Of a DNA stretch of 64,000 bases, positions 14,393 to 25,664 are shown one piece after another. The translations under genes were made by a program, and so were the position numbers. The notes below the pieces were generated by a model. It did no database searches, was not told the DNA's origin, and worked only from the letters and a program-made list of their open reading frames with translations. Origin of the DNA: Balanoglossus misakiensis (lineage: Eukaryota > Hemichordata); NCBI GenBank assembly GCA_040954595.2, contig CM082585.2, positions 11,966,001-12,030,000 of the forward strand, given 5' to 3'. Numbering within the stretch: the first letter of the stretch is position 1; the number at the start of each line of letters is the position of its first letter.

Positions 14393-14502
14393 TTAGTACT
14401 GATACATGACGTGTTCAAAGCCTTTCATTTTCTCTTTGTACACTTTATCGAACGCGTCATTCTGCGCGACGGTGAACCGGGTCTTCCAACCGCCAACTTG
14501 AC
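14393..14502 (-). CDS. Sulfotransferase exon 6 (C terminus)
   Basis: Begins after taacag with QVGGWKTRFTVAQNDAFD and ends HVMYQY followed by TAA. It completes the RKGxxG(D)WK motif across the last splice junction. Confidence 0.92.
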
Positions 14503-16656
14503 CTGTTAAATCAAGCAGAGATGATGTTGAGATTAATGGTAGACATAGATTAAAACTTAAAGATGTATCCAAATTTGTCTGATTATTTATCCTTGACAAA
14601 AATTATTTATTCAATATTTGTTTGTGCTTTGTTTGTTGAATTTTAAAACTTAACTTGTATTATTGGTTAGCAACTCTTTGCTACGTAATTAACCAAGTCT
14701 CGCGAGATCTCGCAATGAGCGAGAAATGGTCGATTCAGCAAGAGATATTCACAATCACTCTGATACCTTTTCTCTGCCACTGTGTCCTCTCTTTGGTCTC
14801 TTCCTCCTCCGCCTTTTCGCTTTCTTCTTTCTTCTCTTCTTCGGCTTTTCCTTCTCCTTTGTTTTGCGAGAAAAAGAACTCGGTATTCATGGCTCTTTCG
14901 TTTCTTTCCTTCATTACCTGGAAACTTGTTGCATGAGTGACAGCATCTGCCTTTTCCTCCGTCAGAGGGCGCCCAATAAAGTCGGCCATTTTCTTGATTG
15001 ACTCTTTGGGATTCTGAAGAATATGAGTAACAAATAAATACATATTGGCCACTTTCGATCTAAGAAAGACCTTCTGGGCAAATTATATATATAAATAATT
15101 TAAATATCTTGTGTAAACAGAAGCAGTTTCATGATATCATCGCATTTTCCCATCATTTACACGCACAAACATAAAATATAGTAGTATATATTATTAACAC
15201 CTTACCGCTTTTATATCTTCGAATTTCAGCCACAGCACCCAAGACTCGTTCATGTACTTCGACCATGCTTTGAAGTAATCCCAAACAGGACCATACTCGG
15301 CTGAAGAAGAAAAAACCAAATGACAGTAAGTGGTTCTGATTTCTCTATGTAGATAAATGAAATAACCTAGGAATGCTGTTCCTGAAGAGAGTATTGTTGT
15401 AAACTTACTGAGGCCTTTGCAGTACTCTTCAATGACCACTTCCCAAGTGCAGGGACCCATGAAGTGAGTGCTGTTATGCCAAGCATGGAGAGAAACTATC
15501 ACATCTTTCGGATCTCTGCCTACAAAAACAGTCTGGAAGAAAATGACATGCGAGCAATATTATTAGGCCTGAAATGGGAAAGGGTTCTGGATTCCTCCCT
15601 AGACGTGGAACAGATTTTACTTCAAGCTAGGGGCCAAATCACGATATGACAATTGTACTATGAGTACTTTTCTGCGACCAACCGTAGAAAAACTTTCAGG
15701 AGATCATAGTGAACTTCTAGTAATGACTGAGCAGACTCACTTTTGGTTTTTTCTCGAAATACTGAGTTGGCATATATTCTGGCATCATGTGTGTCGATAT
15801 AACCCGGGGTGAGGGCGCGTCATTGATGAAGTCATCAATGAACGATTTCGGACACTGCACGCCCTCAGCGACCAGGTCAGGGTGTTCGGCGGGACCAAAT
15901 TCCAGTGTGGCCAATTTCTTGTAGAACTCAACAGTCTCCAGGTATTCCAGGTCGTCGGCGTGGATGATGGCCTTCAACATTTCGTTTGTCCAAGCCGTAC
16001 CTGTTCAGGTCAAAGAGGTTGTTCGATCAGATATGAGGATGCAACGTGTAGCGGAGTAAGCCGGGCACTCTACAGTGCTGGACTTATATATAACACTTGA
16101 AAGGTGTACAAAAGTCTGCCTTCATACTACATGTACATGTATGTAGTTAAAATTGCAATGTAGAAGCACCAGTTGAGTTCAATATACTTTGCCAACTCAT
16201 ACAACCGAGTCATGTGTTAAACCGTGAGTAAATTTCTCATGGTTCCTGGCGTCTCATGGTTCCTGTTCAATTTTGTCCCAGTCAAACCAGGGCGACACTT
16301 TGTGGACGAACAGAAGTTTTAGTTTCCGTTGCCCTAGTTCTGTACCCAAATTTGAGGCGTGGGGTTAAACTAGATTCTGCAGTCTTGGTGTCACCGAAAC
16401 CGGATCAGCTGATACGGTTCTGACAAGCATCGCATGCGGCTTGAGTTTAACAAGCTTCCAAGTCAACTGTTTCTCTCTCCAGAAACTAAATGAAAGATCC
16501 CTTACCTGACTTAGGGTACGTGATGAGAAAGATGTCATCATCCCTGATTTCAAAGTTCTTGAATTGAGTGTCTATGGTGTTCTGGTTCATGATAGCTGGA
16601 AGCATGTAGCCTGGTTTGTAGTAGTACGCCTTCTTCCATGGTACTTTCACGTCCAT
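14393..16656 (-). CDS. Cytosolic sulfotransferase (SULT family), complete six-exon gene, 328 aa
   Basis: Six exons (16656-16506, 16000-15741, 15532-15409, 15300-15206, 15013-14767, 14502-14393) join with matching phases and GT-AG borders into 987 nt. The family transfers a sulfuryl group from PAPS to hydroxyls or amines of small molecules in the cytosol. The PAPS 5'-phosphosulfate loop is TYPKSGTAW (residues 46-54). His121 in STHMMP fits the catalytic base. The 3'-phosphate motif is RDPKDVIVS (143-151). RKGQVGGWK (291-299), near the C terminus, corresponds to the family motif RKGxxGDWK, with Gly in place of the usual Asp. There is no signal peptide or membrane segment, which supports a cytosolic enzyme. 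Usual family length is near 290-300; the excess is a charged insert at about 261-289. Substrate and subfamily cannot be told. Confidence 0.93.
14653..14736. repeat. Partial copy of the CTCGCGAGATCTCGC repeat family
   Basis: About 84 bp that align with the right half of the element at 32576-32740. Both share AATTAACCAAGTCTCGC, GATCTCGCAATGAG and an ACTTGTATTA-like start. It lies in the last sulfotransferase intron, next to exon 5. The left half is not visible. Confidence 0.65.
14767..15013 (-). CDS. Sulfotransferase exon 5, with Lys/Glu-rich insert
   Basis: Starts NPKESIKKMADFIGR after ttcttcag, continues through ATSFQVMKE, and then carries about 29 strongly charged residues before QRKG. The coding strand is purine-rich here, so the plus strand shows a long pyrimidine tract. 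The donor is AAAAG|gtatca, phase 1. The insert stays in frame with both flanking family blocks. Confidence 0.85.
15206..15300 (-). CDS. Sulfotransferase exon 4
   Basis: Encodes EYGPVWDYFKAW and WVLWLKFEDIKA, matching the family's SWFDHVKGW and LYLxYEDMK blocks. It ends in phase 0 at GCG|gtaagg. Confidence 0.9.
15409..15532 (-). CDS. Sulfotransferase exon 3 (3'-phosphate binding motif)
   Basis: Starts TVFVGRDPKDVIVS after cttccag. It contains the GPCTWEVVIEEY segment, matching the family's GTW block, and ends in phase 1 at CTCA|gtaagt. Confidence 0.92.
15741..16000 (-). CDS. Sulfotransferase exon 2 (PAPS loop end to catalytic His)
   Basis: Begins after aacag and completes Gly51, then reads TAWTNEMLKAIIH. 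It holds PRVISTHMMPEYMP with the predicted catalytic His121 and ends in phase 0 at KKPK|gtgagt. Confidence 0.92.
16506..16656 (-). CDS. Sulfotransferase exon 1 (start and most of the PAPS loop)
   Basis: Encodes residues 1-50 plus one base and ends TACCCTAAGTCAG|gtaagg in phase 1, inside the TYPKSG loop. An acceptor-like CAG lies two bases before the ATG on the minus strand, so an upstream non-coding exon is likely. Confidence 0.9.
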
Positions 16657-19600
16657 AGCTGTTTGTGAGAAATTGGATTCGTTGGCGGATTAGAAATGGT
16701 GGGTTTCGCGTCACAGAGTCAGGAGGGGACCGTGCTTTAGTTGTGGACACTCAGCCGCAACTACCCAGTCTGAATGAGGACAGACAGGGATGTTTAGCAT
16801 TCTCTTTAACAAGGTCAGCGTACCTCAGCCGGGGCCAGATATTATTTATAGTGTTTATTGGGACTCTATAAGCCTGGTGTTGTCCGTACTGTACCTTAGG
16901 AGTAATTCATTAACTCAAAAAATACTGGCCAATATATATTATGGTACATCGGAGTGGTAGGGTAGCAAAAGGTGGTAAAAACCGATCTGACATTTTTTGC
17001 TGCAATGTTTGTGTAAGTGAACTGTGGGTGCAGAAGAAAGTAACCTTTGCATCTTGAATGTTCCAAATGTACAGTAAATCGGCGACACGGGTCATTAGCT
17101 GTCAACAGGGAGGGCGTATGACTTACAAAAAACACGAGGTGCAAAAGGCAAATTGTTGCATGACCCTTGATGGCAGTATTATAACGCGACGAGATAAGAA
17201 ACTAATTTACAACCAGCTTCGGGACTGGTACGGTTCAATGTGCTTTGTAGACTTGTATCACGTCATCCAGGGTGGAAAGCATGATCACAGAAACGTTGCT
17301 AAACTGATTTTGGTGGAACATGTGTGCTGAAGCTTGATTTCCAAGTGAAACACCACTGTCTCCACGATCACAACCGAATATTCACTTCATAAAATTTGTA
17401 AAATGGCGTGCAATCAGCAGCAACTTGAGTTGGTTTTGCCTACTTCTTGAAAAAATTATGACGCCGTCCTTTGAAGTTAATACTACGTCGAAACGTGTTT
17501 GATTGACATTTCCACTCGTCTTTGTGTTTGTCGACAAGTCTAGGGTAGAATTACATGTTACGGGTTACAGGGACCAAGTGACATGAGTCTGGAAGATAAA
17601 ACTCAGTGTTTGCTGAAAAATAAACCTCTGACCTGAAATGCATCATGAACAACATAATACCACCATGGTAGTAAGTGTATGCATGAGAGGCGTTGAGGCA
17701 GTTCGTACTTAGCCTCGAAAATATCACACGCCATAAAAATACAATATAGGTGGAGTCGTACTTCATCCACCCGTTCTAGCCGCGTTCTGTTCAACACTAG
17801 CCCCAATCAGTTCGTTTGAATGTAGGGGGGACTTCTGATGGTAAGACCTGTGTGATCGTTCATATAATATCAAGGTTCCTTTCGCACTGTTTGATCGCAG
17901 AAGGTAAAGTACAAACGAAGAAATACCATTTCACGGCTAAGCATTTGGTGTCACTTGCGTATACTTTAGGTACACATCGTTGTATCAGCACCGAACAACG
18001 TTGAGATGTCGAAACCATTCATGGACAGAATCTTATAAAGTTCTTTTTTTCGTTATTAGTCCACAAAGTCTTTTGGAATCACTTTGTTTCATTATTCACG
18101 AAAATCAATGTGCCATTTCCACTTTCCATAAATCTGACAGGTTATATTATTTACCATCCAAAAAGTCTCACAGTCAGATATTCAGGGACCTTAATTTCAT
18201 TTCAACCAATCGCCTTCCGTCTGAAAACAAAAAGTTTGAAATCTCGCCCAGAATCCACCGATCCAAACAGAACAGCGCCGCTACATGTTGGCAATGCAAA
18301 CCACGAACTTTAGCCTCTCAGGACAGACCCTTGATGAAGCTTGGTATTGTCATGCGCATTAACAAACGGTGCTTCTGGTTTTATTGCAAGACTGTCATAT
18401 AAATTTATTGATACCGAGAGGCAATTGTGAAGACGGGGTCGAACTACAGAGATTCGGGCTGCCATTGTCGGGGAGGGGTGTCTCTTTCGACGGAGAATGT
18501 CTGATTCCAGTTCGAAACAATGTAAACTGAAGGCATATGATTTTGATTTGGGTACTGGCCGAAGAAAGCAGCAAATAACCTTTACGGTCGAGATTTTATA
18601 CAGGTATAAACATTTGTTTGGAAAGTCGACTTCGATCTCTGAAAATGGCATGGTTGTGAACTTTCCCGACAGGAGAGGCTCATCCATGGAAATAAAGGCC
18701 CAACGACAATATCCTCTGATACAAAACATTTGGATGACAGTATCCTATTTTGGCAGTGTCGGATTTCATTGTTGTTGCTTTATTGGACTTATACGATGAT
18801 CATGGCCAGCCATGAAAGGTCACAATGGAAGTCCAACCAATTCGGGTCATCATATGGACCATAGACACTACAATCACACAAGTAACCCGCCTTTGTACAT
18901 GCATATGTAATGCATTCCTGTTTTGATGAATATTGGCATGGTATACACAATACACAATGCGTTGCGGTAAATGCATACTTAGAGGCAAGAATAAACATAC
19001 AAATGTACTTAGCAGATCATAATGAACGTTGGGTGCTTTTAAAGTCGCCATGTGGACCTATAATAAAAAATACTAAAAACGTCAACAGGAAAACTCACCT
19101 TGCGTTCCACTTGTTTTACTGGAAGCACACCCCATTTAGTCTGCTTACGTGGCTAGATTAATATTATTCGACTTAAAAGTTTGGAAATCAATCCCCGGTT
19201 CGTCGAAGCTTTCACCTTGGCAGGAGTGGTCACTCTGTGTCAAGACTCTCTCAGTTCAAATGTTGCCGCAATGGTCATTTGAAACGTTGGCGTCAATTAT
19301 CTCCTTGGCAACGACGTGTTTGTACCTACAGGTGGTGTCACCCAAGATAAGTTCACCAAGCAACGGTTCACTGGGTTTTGTGGAACAGCGCCCGCATCAT
19401 GGTCGCTGTGTAATAATAAACTTCAGTGACTGACGGGCAAGGAGGATAAGTAGTGTCTATAATCAGTATGCATCGGACGGATGTGCTTGAGACGTTGACA
19501 TCCACAGCATTATTCAATTACATTAATTATTTATCATTAATACGAAATCCAGCCAAGTTTAATTAATAGGCTGTTATTGGGATTCCAGTTGGTGTACGTG

Positions 19601-22600
19601 AGCTGAATAAAGAAAAAGAGAGACTTGTAAAATGTAAGAATCAAATGTCTAGGATGCAAGGAGACAATAATCGACATCGTCCGAACACCTGCTAACGTGT
19701 ATTTTACGTCCTACTGTTCACATACAGAGCCGTAAAAAGTCGCAACATTGCAATACGTATTCATTTTTTCTTGGTCCCTGGCTGGGGTTCGTCGTGCCGC
19801 AAGGTGTCATGGGAAATTACCACAACCGCTGATGATGCGATTATTTTCCTGTTTCATTAGCATTCAGGGGATGGCGGTCGGCATCATTTCCGATCAATTA
19901 CGGTCGGCTAATTAGGAAAATGTGGGTTGCACCAAAGGTGACCAGACGTGATGGGAATATTGTGCAGTTTCTCGATCATGAACTTCGGTTTTAATTGACG
20001 CATTCTGATCCCTCCTGTGATGGCCTCATTCTCCTACCAACCAAGTGCTGTTGGGCGATATCTATTCCATATTCAAATTTTATTAATATTTCACATTTTT
20101 ATGATGGATAATGCAGCTGATCCCCGCCACACTGATGGTCGTGTCTGAGTTTATGTACTTGTTTGTTTTTCTCCACTGTGAGGCACAGCATTCATTTTCT
20201 GGCGTCAACTTGTCGATCACCTGAGAAAATTGTCCGCTAAAATGTGACCTTATTCTTCAGTGAAGTGAACTTCAACTATATTTGCTCGACAACAGTTTTT
20301 CTGAGGTTCCGGTAGATGGCAAGTCGGTGTAGCTTTGTGTTGATGCTGTCGTAACACGGATCACGGATTCCTACATCATTCTCACAAGGACAAATGGAAA
20401 CGCTTGTGTCATCATCTTCGGACAACCGAAAGTATCAGATCAGCTCTGAATGCAAGTGATTTTGGCCCCTTTGTCGTTTCTTGGACAGAATGTGTATCTA
20501 GATAATATTTTCTATCAAGAAAAGACGCTGTGGTATATTGGCATCTCACGGCGACGTTGCACCACCTATAGGTGATATATCTGCTGTCTAAAGTTGTCCG
20601 ACACCTTCCTAGGCTGGTAATATTTTTTCGCGGTTGCAGTTCTCTATCGACGGCTAACAGGACTGTGAACGGCAACTTTGGCTCCAACAGCGCCAGGAAA
20701 TCGTCCCAGAGGACCTTCGTGATCCATCCGTGGGAACATCACGTGACCACCACTCGGCAAACATAAAGCGCCATCGTTCGTGACCCGCATGTGTTTTTCT
20801 TGTCCTTTCATTAGATGGCAGTAAACCGCATCAATGGATATCCAATTTACTCATGGCAAGGCATTAATCTTCTGCGACGCACTCTTGGGGAATGCTCTTA
20901 GGGGAACCCACCACTAAGCTTTCCCGCAGCTGCTCGTTAGAGGCTGCACGCCCCCATCATCAATATCATCACCCCGGGCAACAACCCTTCTCGTTCAGTT
21001 TACATCTTAAGGTCAAGTTCACCACCGGTCTTCCGAATACGTTGTCGACATCTGTGTTGCGGTGACCTGATCGTCGACCCCATGTTAGCAAATTTAACAC
21101 ACGCTGTTAATCAAGGATGCACGTTCTCGTGAACTGCAGTGGGTCATTTTCGGTCGAGACAACATTTAATAATGAATGACGCCCTCTAGAAAACACGATT
21201 GGGATGTGTCGAAGTCCAGGTATTATTGATCAAGATAATGTCAGCATAGTGATGCCAGCGACTGTTTAATCAAGGATCTACACGAGGAAAGCATAATATC
21301 TTAACATTTACATAACAAACTATTATATTGAATTAAGATGTCTATCGACTGGACAGGTTCTTGACGCCTTCCGATTCAAAAGCTTTGGCAAATATTAGAC
21401 CTTCATCCCATTTTTGGACTCGTATCGCGAACAAGTCCTGCAAGAGAAATTTGTATGTTTTCACTGAAGATTTTTGGAAAGCGTGTTCGAAGTTATACGA
21501 GGTGAAGGGTTGTTGCTAGTCGTGTAATTTAAGACTTGTATCGCAAGACGTGCAGCGAAGATCGGATTTTACACAAGTATGGATACGTTCCTCCGTAGAT
21601 AGTTTTGATATTACACACGCCTGAGGAAATAAAGAAACTCGAAGATTTTCTCTCTCTCTCGTTCTACTGGTTGACAGGGGAATCGGTTCTGACATGACTC
21701 TGTTCGGAGAGCACCCGAGCTGTTTCGCCTTTCTGCCACCAAGGATGGACCCGACCATGATTGGTTCGGTTCACGAGGTTTTCTATGGTAGGTGGTCGCC
21801 CTTTCTCGATCTTTTGCTTCTTCCTAGACATCGCACGTTGTTTTGACACGGTTCCTGGTATTGTTTTGATGAGGCAACTTACTCAACATGCATAATCTTG
21901 TGCAACGAATGCTCAAAGTGTATAAAAAATTGTAGCTTGCAGTGGATGCGCATTTGCATCCCTGTTTCTGTCATCTGCTATCCTTTATCGAAAACTAATC
22001 ATTAATTTGTCTTTGTTCAATATCAGGCGTGTCCAGCTTTTTCTCAGATAGGGGTTGATGAATTTCGTTGTCGCATCACAAAGTTACTTTGTTGTTGCAA
22101 TGCGAGAAGAGTGGTAAATGTTTTGCCTGCGTCGCAAGTATCCTCCGATAAGATATACGCTTGTACATGCAGTCATGCACATAATACGAACTTTATGAGT
22201 TTCTGTTGAAAGTGATTTGAGACTTCGCGTTCTGTGATCTGGAAGACCTTTACCTCAAGCCAGATTCGAAACACGACTGCATATTACAGCATTGTTTACA
22301 AAGGCATTTTTATATAACCGTGTTAATATGTAATGACGGCTCGAATTGATACAAGTCACGTTCCGAATGGACAATCACGGTCCTGGATAACAGATAAGGT
22401 GCCGCACCAAACTAGGTTCGGGCGGACGTTGTTGCACAGATAGTCTATGTAGACAGTCACCCCCGGTTACTGAGCCCAGGTTTTAAATAGTACGTTGGAA
22501 TTATCCAGGTGGCAAATGTCCCGGGGTTTAGCACCCTGATTTACTCAGTCAATTTTTACATTTCTTAGAACTACGATAACATGTTAAAATATAGCTCAGA

Positions 22601-22976
22601 GAAAACGAGACACTGAGCGTCTGAGCAAGCAGTGATATTCGATGTTTTTCCACAACACAAGCAAAAAGCTCAGGCTGCTTTTAGTGCTTTGGACAGAAAT
22701 GAGTCATTCGACATGGGAGATATAAATGGACTGAACATTTTATCAGGGCTTAACAGACACAGCTGGGACATGACGGTCATCACTCAACTGGAAGTGTGGA
22801 CACGTGTGCGGCGATAATTGAAAGCTATGAAGTGCATTGACCTTGTATGTTTTCTGGAAGGGCAACCAAGGACGATGCATGGTGAATTGAAATGGTGTGT
22901 TGGGATGTGTAGCATAATTTATTCACACGTCTCTGATTAATGGCAATTTGAACCACATTTCAAATATAACATTTTG
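16657..22976. other. Gene-poor intergenic stretch
   Basis: About 6.3 kb between the 5' end of the sulfotransferase and the 3' end of TMEM126. Open frames up to 140 codons occur on both strands (for example near 17980-18402 and 18310-18729), but they overlap each other, lack family resemblance and lack clear exon borders. Untranslated 5' exons of the sulfotransferase may lie at its left edge. Confidence 0.5.
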
Positions 22977-22982
22977 TTTATT
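22977..22982 (-). terminator. Candidate polyadenylation signal of TMEM126
   Basis: AATAAA on the minus strand about 290 bp past the TMEM126 stop. Another AATAAA lies near 22918. Either would give a short 3' UTR. Confidence 0.4.
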
Positions 22983-23271
22983 TTCATTTGCATATTAATC
23001 GGTAGAAAAGCTACCATCACTAGAGTTTAACAAATCAATGAAGCCAAAAATACTGCTGAGACGATCAGCATACTTCTACATATAAACTCAATTCCCTTCA
23101 CATAAACAGGCAACACCATACTTTCGATAGTTGGACAAGCACACAAAGTGAGTCATGTAACGCAGTGTCTGGTTGGTAGCTTTTGTGTTAACTCAGGGTT
23201 TTCTGCCTGTCCTAACCAATTACGAAGTAACTCTTTCATTGAAAGTCTGTGATCAGAACGTAGAAGATTCC

Positions 23272-23540
23272 TTAGAATGTCTCCTGCTTTTCTTCCTCCA
23301 CTGGCTCAAAGAAAGAATTCATCTTCTTATAAACACTGAATTCCTTCGTAGCAACATAATATCCTAAGACAGCCTGATAAATGACAATTGTCATGAACCT
23401 AGATTTCATATGCCTGTTCATCTTGGAATAAAACTTCCACATTCCCACCAGTCCCTGTCTTTGTGGAACATCAACTGTTTTGTACCGGAGTGCCAAGGAA
23501 GTGACCAAAGGAATGGCCATTGCAGTTGGATAGACGGCAC
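23272..23540 (-). CDS. TMEM126A: TMEM126 exon 3
   Basis: Begins after ggttacag with the conserved AVYPTAMAIPL and ends with an acidic tail, EPVEEEKQETF, before the stop. Confidence 0.9.
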
Positions 23541-24167
23541 CTGTAACCAAGATCAGAGAAATATTAGACAGCGCCCTCTATAGCTGAGATTTTGTATATA
23601 CGAATTGTGATATTGCATACAGCTTTATTATCAAAAAGGGCTTTTTAGGATTGATTAATTAATTAGAAGAGAATGTTGATTGTGCAACTCACCAACAAAC
23701 ACATTCAAGAGAGTTCCCCTGATTTGTGTACAAACGGCACAGTTCATTTTTCCAAGCAGAATGGGTATATTCATGAAGGTATGCCAGCAGAGAGCTGTGG
23801 TCACAAACGGTACGGCAACCATCGGGAGACTGGACAAGAGAAAGCCAGCTCTGACCTTCATCATCCGTCTGTAGAATGAGAGACTGACTAAGCCCGTGAA
23901 TGAGGAGTTGAGAGACAGGGCCAGCATGCCGGTCTGAAAGGGCCATCTGAGGAATAAGAGACAGTGATTTGACTTTGTAAATCAGAACAAAAATGTGGAC
24001 AATGTTAGACAACACATTGTACTCTGTTAAAAGTATGGTCAAACTTACCCTTCCTTGTTTGGTAATTGAGAAATAGCCTTCCACTGCAAGTCAAGTACTT
24101 CTTTTTCAGAGAGATACTCCTCGTAAACTTCCGTCTTTCCCGGGTTTTCAGGCATTTTCCTTTCCAT
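23272..24167 (-). CDS. TMEM126A: TMEM126 family mitochondrial membrane protein, complete, 213 aa
   Basis: Three exons (24167-24049, 23946-23693, 23540-23272) join in frame into 642 nt. The family sits in the mitochondrial inner membrane and helps assemble respiratory complex I. Hydrophobic segments lie near residues 47-65, 73-100, 126-142 and 170-188. The match to vertebrate TMEM126A is clear around LPMVAVPFVTTALCW, the Cx2C motif NCAVCTQIRG (Cys109, Cys112; human has DCETCTITRSG) and GAVYPTAMAIP. The vertebrate protein is about 195 residues, so the length fits. The N terminus is charged and not a classic cleavable presequence. Vertebrates have A and B paralogues; I use the A symbol for resemblance only, since the duplication may be vertebrate-specific. 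It starts head-to-head with the DLG gene. Confidence 0.9.
23693..23946 (-). CDS. TMEM126A: TMEM126 exon 2
   Basis: Begins after attcctcag, reads WPFQTGMLALSLNSS, and contains two hydrophobic segments and the Cx2C motif. It ends in phase 1 at TTTGTTG|gtgagt. Confidence 0.9.
24049..24167 (-). CDS. TMEM126A: TMEM126 exon 1
   Basis: Starts MERKMPENPGK and ends NKEGG|gtaagt in phase 2. An acceptor-like tract (cttttccattttag) lies just before the ATG, so a non-coding exon further upstream is probable. Confidence 0.8.
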
Positions 24168-25645
24168 ATTGCTAAAATGGAAAAGTGATGCGTGTTTTCA
24201 GTAAATTTAAGGGAAAATAGATCAATGGATTTGAGTGAAATAACACGGAGTGACACTGTCTGTATCAAGTTGCGTTATTGATATTCTAGTCGGTTCCTTG
24301 GATTAAGCCATGCATACAGAAATAGATATCTATGATTTTAATCTCTACATATCTGGTGTGAACTCAGATAAACCTTTCATTTCACTAGCCAATTTTGACA
24401 CAAAATACTTAGTTTTTAGATTCAAAATATATTTACTACGTAAATGGATTTAATTTTCAATACCTGAATCGACACAACTTTGAAAAAAGAACACGGAAAA
24501 AGAAAAACAGTTACGAGTACACAATCAATATTGCCAGTGAGGGCGCTACCCATTATTAGAAGTACGTGTATGTACATTGTGAAAACTGCGCATACACAGA
24601 ACATTTTTTATTAGAATATATAAACACGATGCTATTAATAGCCAGGGATATTTCCGATGTCGATTTACTTCGTGTCACGAACGAGACAGTTTAGAGATCG
24701 CACGTGGCTGGGTCAAACCAGGTCACACGGGTCACGATCTTTTGACAAGTCACCCGAACTGAGATGACCTTCGATTATGAAAACAAGCTAAACTTCACAT
24801 TCTCCGAGACTTATGATGTCGATAAAACATGTCAGAGCTAACAGATGTTTCTCAAGTAAACGTGTACCATTTTGTATGATCTTCCAAACCCAGGCAAATC
24901 TAATTTCCAGTCTGTTCTGTGTACAATGAAATGAACATGTGCATGCGTAGTGCAATCGACATGTTGTCGATTTCAGAATGTGTGGGAACCAGAGATAGAA
25001 GGGAGGCGCGCTGCATGAGGCGGATCGCAAAAGAACAGGACAGAATCTGAATTACCTTGCAATCAGTTACTCTCTTTGGTGATGATCATGTAACGATCCA
25101 GTACAGTATTTGGGAGAGATAATCACAACTGATGCATGCAGTCATGCCTGTCAGTTAACAGGCCAATGCGCTTGCGCAGGTAGAAACATCGTGGTAAAAA
25201 ACATATTTTCGAGTGTTTTCATCGCGAAATTTTCACCATTAAAATGAACATGAAAGGTTTGATACTATAGGGTTCCCGTCAACTCAAAATTATGCTCCAA
25301 AAGGCGACAATAATGGCGAAACTAACCATGCTAATTGGGCCTCGTTAACTTAACATTGGTCAAAGGGTCATTTAGGTCACATGATCAAAGCATCGTTGTC
25401 CTAGGACGCCATCTTGGATTGTACGAAGTTTTCTAGTTCTGAACGAATCTAATTTTACCGCCCGCTGACGTCGCAAATTTTGTTTGCCAGTATTGCCAGG
25501 ATATAGGGTGACTTGATTTGGGTCGCGTTCTGTGGTTTTGTTTGCATTTGCTTACATTTTTTTAGCGCGCGGTCAACTTTCCCTCAGGGTGTGCCCGTGT
25601 TTAACTGACAAGCTGGATCTTCAATTGCAATACACGGTGCAACAA
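24168..25645. promoter_or_regulatory. Shared divergent promoter region of TMEM126 and DLG
   Basis: The two genes face away from each other across about 1.5 kb. It contains a YY1-type core at 25407-25417, which reads AAGATGGCG in the TMEM126 direction, a second ATGGCG near 25313, a CRE-like TGACGTCG at 25466-25473, and an AGGGCGCT motif at 24540. The transcription starts cannot be placed exactly. TMEM126 probably starts near 25.4 kb, given the YY1 orientation and the likely 5' UTR intron. Confidence 0.5.
25407..25417 (-). promoter_or_regulatory. YY1-like site, probable TMEM126 core promoter
   Basis: On the minus strand this reads CCAAGATGGCG, a close match to the YY1 element that often lies just after the start site of housekeeping and mitochondrial genes. 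The position is compatible with a TMEM126 5' UTR exon. Confidence 0.45.
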
Positions 25646-25664
25646 ATGCCTGTACGAAAACAAG
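25646..25664 (+). CDS. DLG1: DLG exon 1: start of the L27 isoform
   Basis: Nineteen coding bases give MPVRKQ plus one base, identical to the start of vertebrate DLG1. The donor is CAAG|gtgagt, phase 1, and the following intron is only 130 bp. Confidence 0.9.

Noticed and set aside
17980-18729. Two overlapping open frames of about 140 codons on opposite strands
   Set aside because: They overlap, lack motifs and have no convincing start or splice context. Likely chance.
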